Source: Candidatus Hydrogenedentota bacterium
GTDB taxonomy: Bacteria; Hydrogenedentota; Hydrogenedentia; Hydrogenedentales; CAITNO01
Reading direction: 5' to 3'
Assembly (NCBI GenBank): GCA_903893795.1
Contig: CAITNO010000158.1
Location: forward strand, 1-40,184
DNA length: 40,184 nucleotides
Shown: positions 1 to 9,000 of the stretch, one piece after another
Position numbering within the stretch: the stretch's first letter is position 1
Layout: each line of letters opens with the position of its first letter
Position numbers and translations under genes: made by a program
The notes under the pieces: generated by a model
What the model was told of the DNA's origin: nothing
What the model saw: only the letters and a program-made list of their open reading frames with translations
Database searches by the model: none

Positions 1-3000
1 CCCGCATCGCCCGGAGCCGGCGTGTAGTCGTACAGGGAGATCGTCACGTTGCCCGTCACCAGCGGTGCGGTCCACGTGATGGCCTTCGTGGTGCCCGCGC
101 CCCAGTACGTGCCAGCCGTCGGAGCCGTCACGGTCAGGGTCGGAGGATCGGGAGACAGCAGCACACAACTGTCGGTGCCTGTCGAGGCCGCGTTGTAATT
201 GCCCGCCGCGCCGTTGCATTTTCCGGCCGGGATGGTCGGGCACAGGCTGCCCGTGCCGCTGGCCGTCACGTTGATGGTGTACGATGCGCCCGACCCGGCG
301 ATGCTGTAGGTGATGCCTGTGGCGGTACCCGTCCAGACCACATCGCCCACGGCGAAGCCGGTCACGGGCTCGCTGAACAGCACCGAGAATTGGAACGGCA
401 CCGACACGGACGGCGGCGGTGACGGGTCAATCTGGCCGGCCGCCTGATTGACGGTCACGGTCACCGGGGTGGTGTTCGCAAAGCGCACGACCCCGGGGAA
501 TCCGTAGCCGTCGACCGTCGTGAACGCGCCCGTGCCGTAGAGCGCCGTGTCGGTCACGCACAGCGCGTTGACCGCGCCGGCGGCCGCGAGCACCGGCACC
601 CAGGCTGTTTGCACGTTGCCGGAGCCGTCCAGCACGGCAAGGCCGCTGCGCGGCAGGCCGCCCAGGGTCGTGAACGCGCCGCCCGCATAGACCGCGCCGC
701 AGGAGGCCGCCAGGCCCTTCACCGCACCGTTCGCCGCGGCGAAGGTCGTTACCGCGCCGGTGGTCATGTCGAGCTTCCCAATGCTCGTCGCCAGGCCCAG
801 ATAGAGGCTGTCGCCCGCAACGGCCTCGGCCGTGACCGCGGCGGTGACGTTCGTCATCCAGCCGTAGAACAGGCCGGTGGAAAGTGTAATCACGCCCAAG
901 CAATGGTTCGAACCCATGTTCGCGCCGCCGAAGTACAGCAGGCCCTGGGAAACCGCGAGCGCGTTGATGTAGTTCGACTGGCTCGTCAGGCGGGTCACCG
1001 CCTTGGTGGCGATGTTCACCGCATCGACCATGCCGCCGTTGGCCACGTACAGGGTCCCACCGTCGGCGCTGAGCGCCAGGGCGCGGACCGGATAGGTGCC
1101 CGACTCAACGACGGGCTGCCAGGTGGCGTCCACCGTGCCGGTGGCGATATCGATCTTGGCAAGGTTCTTCCAGCCGCTGGCCGACACGCTGCCGACAGGA
1201 CCCGCCCCGGTGAAGTTGCCGCCGACGTAGAGCGTCGTCGCCGTGGAGGCCACGGCGTAGATGGCGCCGCCGCCGCCGTTGTTCACGGCCCAGGGCACCA
1301 CCGTTTCCAGCGAGGTTGCGTAGTCGAACGCTGTCAGCGTCAGGGCCACCGCGCAGGTTGTCTCGTTGAGAACCTCGTCCTTCACGGAGATCGTCACCAT
1401 GTGCACACCGGCACCGCAGACCTCCGTTCCCGCAGGCGGAACCTGCGTCTTCACAAGACTGCCGGCGGGCGTGATGTCATCCGTCGCGCTCATCTCGGGG
1501 ATCAGGTTGGGAACAATGGCGCAGCAGTTGGCATCGGTCGGAAGCGACCGGCCCGGCGGGCAGGTGGTGATCGTCGGCGGGTGGTCGACGAAGGCCACGT
1601 TCACCACGCGCGTCACCTCGTTGGCCGCATTGTGCCCGTCGCCGACGTTGTAGCGGACCGTGTAGGCCCCCGCAACGGCCGTGTTTACCGGATTTGTCAC
1701 CGCAATGCCGGACGTGAGGTCGCCTGCGCACGCGTCGGAGGCCGTCGCGCCCGCATCGGTGTAGGCCGCGCCGCGCTCCACCTGCACGGGCGTGCTGCCC
1801 AGCAGCGTGATCACCGGCTTCACCGTGTCGGACACCGTCACGACACGCGTAACCTGGTCGGCCGCATTGTGGCTGTCGCCTGCGTTGTAGGTCACCGTGT
1901 AAACCCCCGGCACCGCCGGGTTCACCGTGGCGCCGCCGGTGGTCACTGTCAGACTGCCCGCGCACGCGTCGGTGGACGTTGCACCGGCGTCCGTGTAAGC
2001 CGCGCCGCACTCCACCGCGACCGCAGCGGATCCGTTCAGCGCAATCACCGGCTTCACCGTGTCGGACACCGTCACCACCCGCGTCACCTGCACGGCCGGG
2101 TGGCCGTGGCCGTCGTTCGCGTTGTAGACCAGCGTGTAAATCCCCGGCACGGACGGGTTCACCGTCGCTCCGCCGACCGTCACGGTCACGCTCCCCACGC
2201 AGGCATCCGTTGCGGTGGCTCCCGGGTCTGTGAAGCCGTTACCGCACTCCACCATCATGGCGGCGGAACCGTTCAACGTGATCACCGGAGGGGCGGTGTC
2301 AACCACGCACACAACACGGGAGATTTGCGGCGCACAGCAGGCCGGACCGCAGGTGTCGTAGGTCAACGTATAGCAGCCGACCACGGCCGTGTTCACCGAA
2401 CCGCCGGTGGTCACGGTCAGCGCGGGCGTGAAGCCGTCGGAGGCCGTGGCGCCCGCGTCGGTGTAGAACGTGCCGCACTCCAAGGTCAACGGCGTCGCGC
2501 CGTTCAGCGCAAGTCTCGGGCACCCGATGGTAAAGTAGTTGGGAGAAACCGGCCCGAAGCCCGCGTAGCTCGTGCCGACAACGCGCATGCGGTACTGCGT
2601 CCCGGCGGTCTGGCCGGACGGAATCGTCCAGTTCCAGGAACCCTGGGAGGCCGGGATGCCGCTGGCCAGCGTCACAAAGGTGCCTGCTGGGTAGGTGTAG
2701 AGGTTGATGCTGACGTTGCCCGTCACCAGTGGCGCGGTCCATGTGACGGCATGGGTGGACCCGATTGCCCAATAGTTGCCCGAGGCGGGCGCCGTCACCG
2801 TGACCGACGGCGTGCCCACCGTCACGCAGTTGTCCAAACTTGTGGAGGCCAGATTGCCGAGCCCCGTCGCCATGCCTACCACCACACCCGGCGGAAGGGT
2901 CGCGCACAGCGTGCCCGTGCCGGTGGCTGCGGTCACGTTGATGGTGTAACTGGGGCCCGAACCGGTGATGGTGTAGGTCGTGGGCGTCAGCGTGCCGCTG

Positions 3001-6000
3001 CCCCATGCAACATCACCCACCGTAAAGCCGGTCACCGCCTCGCTGAACACCACCGTGAACTGCACCGGGAACGCGCCGCTCGGCGGTCCGACCGGGTCGG
3101 CCTGGGTCACCGCCTGATTCACCGTCACCGCCGGCGGCAAACCGGAGACATTCACCACACGGGTGACCTCGTTGGCCGCATTGTGGCCGTCGCCCACGTT
3201 GTAACGCACCGTGTAACTGCCCGCAATTGCCGTGTTCACGGGATTCGTCACCACGATGTTGGCCGTGAGACTGCCCGCACAGGCGTCTGTCGCGGTTGCG
3301 CCGGCATCGGTGTAATTCGAGCCGTTGGGCACCGAGACCGGTGTGCTGCCAAGGAGCGTGATAACCGGCTTCACCGTGTCGGACACCGTCACCACGCGCG
3401 TGACCGGGTCCGCGCTGTTGCCGTTGCCGTCGTTTGCATTGTAGGTCAGCGTATACGCGCCGACCACGGCCGGGTTCACCGAGCCGCCCGTCGTCACCGT
3501 CAGGTTGCCCGCACAGGCGTCGCCGGCCGTCGCGCCCGCATCGGTGTAGGCGCCGCCGCATTCCACGGCCACCGCCGCCGAAGCCGTCAGCGTGATGACC
3601 GGCTTGGCCGTGTCGGAAACCGTCACCACGCGGGTAAGCTGCACCGCGCTGTTGCCGTTGCCGTCGTTTCCGTTGTAGGTGAGCGTGTAGACGCCCACGG
3701 ACGCGGTGTCGACTGTGCCGCCGAAAGTCACTTCAATACTGCCCGCGCAGAGGTCACTTGCGGTGGCACCCGCATCGGTGTAGGCCGCGCCGCACTCGAC
3801 GCGGACCGCGGCGGGCCCGTTAAGGGTGATCACAGGGGGGGCCGTGTCGGAGACGGTCACCATGCGTGCCGCCTGGCCGGTGTTGCCGCCGCCGTCGGTC
3901 ACGCTGTAATCCACCGCGTAGACGCCGGGCACCTGCGGGTCCACCGCGCCGCACACCGCCAGCGGGCCGGCGCCGCAGCCATCGGTGGCCGTTGCGCCCA
4001 ATTCGGTGTAAACGCCGCCGCACTCGATGGACAGTTCCGCGGCCCCGGTCAGTGTGACCACCGGCGCGGTCGTGTCCGCCACGGTAACGGCGCGCGTCAC
4101 CTGTGCCGCCGCATTTGTGCCGTCGCTCACGTTGTAGGTCACTGTGTAGATGCCGGGAACCGACGCGTTCACCGGATTCACGATCACGATGCCTGCCGTC
4201 AGACTGCCCGCACAAACGTCGCCTGCCGTGGCACCCGCGTCGGTGTAGCCCCCCCCGCATTCCACCGTGACCGTCGCGGAACCGTTCAATGTGATTACCG
4301 GCCTGGCCGTGTCGGAAACGGTCACCACGCGAGTGACCTGGTCCGCACTGTTTCCATGTCCGTCGGTTGCGTTGTAGGTCAGGGTGTATGCACCGACCAC
4401 GGCCGGGTTCACCGAGCCACCCGTCGTCACCGTCAGGCCGCCCGCGCAGGTGTCGCTGGCTGTTGCGCCCGCATCGGTGTAGCCCCCCCCGCATTCCACC
4501 GTGACCGTCGCGGAACCGTTCAACGTGATTACCGGCTTGGCCGTGTCGGAAACGGTCACGACACGCGTGATTTGCAGGGCGTTGTTGCCCTGTCCGTCAT
4601 TTGCGTTGTAGGTCAGCGTGTAGCCGCCCGGCACCGCCGCGTTCACCGAACCGCCGGTCGTCACGGTGAGACTGGCCGCGCACGCGTCCGAAGCCGTTGC
4701 CCCCGCATCGGTGTAAACCGCAGCACATTCCACAGTGACCGCAGCGCTCCCATTCAGGGTGAGCACCGGCTTGGTCGTGTCGGACACCGTCACGGTCCGC
4801 AGGACTTCAGCCGGAGTGTTCACGCCATCGGTCGCACTGTAGACCAGCGTGTAGGCGCCCGGAGCATTGGTGTCCACCCAGCCGCCCCGGGTCACATCGA
4901 GACTGCCAACGCATGCGTCGATCGCCGTTGCGCCCGGGTCCGTGTACCAGGTGCCGCACTCCACCGTCACGGCGGCAGAACCGTCGAGCGTGATCACCGG
5001 CCCGGCCGTGTCGACCACACAGAACCTGCGCGTGAACGGGAGGGCGCTGTTTCCATGACCGTCGCCGATGCCACAGTAATGCAATGTGTAGCAGCCCGGC
5101 ACGGAGGTGTTGACAACGCATGGCGGGCATGGATCGCAAATTGAGACCGGCAGGCTGCCCGCGCAGGCATCCCACACCGAGATGCCCGCATAGGGGTCGA
5201 AGGTGCCGCCGCACTCGATCGTCACCGTGGCGGAGCCGGTTAGCGTGACGACGGGCGCGGACGTGTCCGCGACCGTCACGACCCGTGAGACTGGCACGGC
5301 GAAATTGCCATTGCCGTCATTCGCGGTGTAGGTCAGGGTGTATGTGCCGACTGCCGCCGCGTTCACCGAGCCGCCCGTCGTCACTGTCCGGCTGCCCGTG
5401 CACGCATCGCTGGCCATGGCGCCCGCATCGCTGTAGGCGCCGCCGCACTCCACCGTGACCGTGCCGGGTCCGTTCAGCGTGATCACCGGCTGGTTGGTGT
5501 CGGTCACCGTCACCACGCGCGCCGCCACGGCAACGTTGCCGATTCCGTCATCGGCGCTGTAGGTCAGCGTGTACAGGCCCGCCACGGCCGTGTTGACCGA
5601 GCCGCTGGCTGTCACCGCCGCGACCCCCGAACACGCGTCGGCCGCCGTCGCGCCCGCGTCCGTATAGGCACCGCCGCACTCCACGGTTGCAGTGGCCGGG
5701 CCGTTCAGCGTGATGACCGGGGAAACCGTGTCCGTGCTTGTCTCAATCTTCCACAAGTCGTTGATTATGTTCCATGAACCCGCACTGTCATAGCCGTAGC
5801 CGCCGAAGAGCCACAGTCTGCCCGCACTGTCACTGCAGGAAACGGCGCTGTCGCGCCCACCGGGTATATTGGACGGGGCCGGAGTTCCCTGCGTGCCGTA
5901 GGAACCGTATTGGTTGGCCGTGCTGGCGCCTTTCATCCACGTCCAATTGCCTGTGGCCAAGTCATACTGCCAAAGGTCGTTTAGATCGCCGGACCCGGAA

Positions 6001-9000
6001 GCCCCGTTGCCTTCGCCACCAAGGAGCAGCAGCTTCCCCGAAACGCTAACGCCGGCAACCGCCCGACCACGCGCGCCGGGTGTGTTGGATGCTGCCGCAA
6101 CCCCCTTCGTGCCGTAGCTGCCGTATTGATTTCCAGTGCTGGCGCCCTTCATCCAAGTCCAGTTGCCTGAGGCCAGGTCATACTGCCAAAGGTCGTTCAG
6201 ATGGCTGGAAGATCCCGAGGCAGCATAGCCTTCGCCGCCGAACAGCCACAGTTTGCCTGAACCGTCGACCCACGAAAGAGCCCGGTTTCGCGCGCCCGGC
6301 GTGTTGGCCGCTGCGGCAACGCCCTTCGTGCCGTAGGTGCCTAATTGATTTGCAGTGCTGGCACCCTTTATCCAAGTCCAGTTGCCTGTGGCCGGGTCAT
6401 ACTGCCAAAGGTCGTTCAGCGGGCCATAATTGCTTAGACTGACGTAGTAATACCCGCCGAACAGCCATAGTTTGCCCGAGGCGTCGGTCCAGGAGGTGGC
6501 GTATCCGCGCGCGCCCGGCATGTTGGCCGCGTCGGGGATGCCCAGTGTGCCGTAGACCCCGACCTGGCCGGTCGTGCTGGCACCCTTCATCCAGGTCCAG
6601 TAGCCCGTGGCGGGATCGTACTTCCACAGGTCATTGAGATAACCGGAGCCCCCCGAAGCCGCGTAACCTTCACCGCCAAAGAGCCACAACTTGCCGGAAG
6701 CATCGGTCCAGGAGACGGGGTGTGTGCGCGCGCCAGGGGTGTTGGCCGCCGCCGGGGTTCCCTGCGTGCCGTAAACGCCGTTTTGGCTGGCTGTACTGGC
6801 GCCCTTCATCCAGGTCCAGTTGCCTGTGGCGGGATCGTACTTCCACAGGTCGTTAAGCCAGCCCGATGACGATGCGGTTCTGCCGCTTCCGCCGAAGACC
6901 CACAGTTTGCCCGACGCGTCGGTCCACGATGCGGCCTGCGTGCGCGCACCGGGAGTGTTGGCCGCCGCCGGGGTTCCCTGCGTGCCGTAGGTTCCGTTTT
7001 GGGTGATCGTGCTGGCACCCTTCATCCAGGTCCAGTTGTTTGTGGCGCTGGTTGCCGTGTTCGTCACGGTCACGATGCGCGAGACCGGGGCGGCGTTGTT
7101 TCCATTGCCGTCGTTCGCGGTGTAGGTCAGCGTGTACGTCCCGGCCGCGGACGCATTCGCCGTGCCGGTGACCGTCACGGTCCGGCTGCCCGCACAGGTA
7201 TCGGTGGCCGTCGCGCCCGCATCCGTGTAGGCAGAGCCGCACGGCAGTGCAACCGACGCGGAGCCGTTCAATGTAATGACCGGTGCTGTTGTGTCTGACA
7301 CGGTCACCAGGCGTGTGACTTCGATGGCGCTGTTGCCGGCGCTGTCGCTCACGTTGTAGCGCACGGTGTAGGTGCCGGGGATGGCCGTGTTCACCGGATT
7401 GGTGACGGCAATGCCGGCGGTCAGATTGCCTGAGACATTGTCGGTGGCCGTTGCGCCGGCGTCGCTGTAAACACTGTTGCACACCACCGTTACCGTACTG
7501 GACCCCAACAGCGTGATGACCGGCGCGGCGTTGTCCACCGTGAACGTGGCACTGGCACCGCTGGCGGTGTTGCCGTTCCCCGCCGGGTCGGTGCAGCTTG
7601 CCGCCTTTACCGTGATCCCTATCGTTCCACTGCCGCCCACCGGGCTTAAAGTCACTGTATAGGGACCCGACCCCGTGCCGGTCACCGCCACGGTGGCCGT
7701 CGGCGAGCCGGTCGTGTTCAACTGAATGTCCGCGGCCGCGTCAAATCCCGTGACGGCCTCGCTGAAGCTTACGGTGTAGGATACCGGTCCTGTGCGTGTC
7801 AGCGTGGCACTCGGCGCACTGACCGACGTTACCGTCGGCGCCGTGTTGTCCACTGTGAAGGTCGCGCTTGCGCTGCTGACGGTGTTGCTGTTTCCCGCCG
7901 TGTCGGTGCAGCAGGCGGCCTTCACGGTAATCCCTATCGTTCCGTTGCCAGCGACAGGATTGAGCGTCACGGTATAGGGGCCCGAGCCGCTGCCGGACAC
8001 GGCCACGGTGGCCGTCGGCGTTCCGGTCGTGTTCAACTGAATGTCCGCGGTCGCGTCGAAGCCCGTGACGGCCTCGCTGAAGTTCACCGTGTAGGTCACC
8101 GGACCAGTGCGCGTTGCCGCAGCGCTCGGTGCGCTGACGGACGTCACCGTTGGGACGGTGTTGTCCACGGTGAAGGCGGCGCTGGCACTGCTCGCGGTGT
8201 TGCTGTTCCCCGCCGTGTCCGTGCAACTTGCGGCCTTCACGGTAATCCCTATCGTTCCGTCGCCGCCGACCGGATTGAATGTCACCGTGTACGGGCCGGA
8301 CCCGGTGCCCGTCACCGATGCCACGGTTCCCGTTGCGGTGCCTGTCGTGTTGACCTGGACGTCCGACGCCGCATTGAATCCCGTGACGGCCTCACTGAAA
8401 TTGACGGTGTAGGTGACCGGACCGGTGCGCGTGAGCGCCGTGCTGGGCGCGCTGATGGAGGAGACGGTCGGTGCGGTGTTGTCCACCGTGCAGGTCGCAC
8501 TCGCGGTGCTGACGGTGTTGCCGTTCCCGACCGTGTCCGTGCAACTGGCGGCCTTGACCGTGATACCGATGGTTCCGTCGCCGCCAACCGGATTGAGCGT
8601 CACGGTGTAGGGGCCTGACCCGCTGCCCGTTACCGATGTCACGGTTCCCGTTGCGGTGCCTGTCGTGTTCACCTGGACGTCCGCCGCCGCGTCAAATCCC
8701 GTGACGGCCTCGCTGAAGTTCACCGTGTAGGTCACCGGTCCCGTGCGCGTGGGCGTAGTACTGGGCGCACTGATGGAAGAGATGGTCGGCGCGGTGTTGT
8801 CCACCGTGAAGGTGGCGGAGGGTCCGGCGGCGGCGGCACTGTTGCCCATGTTGTCCAGGGCCGTGCCGGCCGCAATGGAGATGCCCAGTGTGCCCGTTCC
8901 CGTGATTCCGGAGATGGTCACGGTTCGGGTGTTTCCGGTGCCGGAAACGCCGACGGTGCCGTTGGCCGTGGCGGTCTTGTTGAGTGTGATATTGCCCGAA

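Noticed and set aside
609..5144. 1511-codon open frame on the plus strand opposite the giant protease
   Set aside because: It is rich in Arg/His/Gly repeats with the period of the DUF5011 units and shows no domain. The minus-strand frame has a signal peptide, catalytic triad and clear domains, so the plus frame is a by-product of repetitive GC-rich codons.
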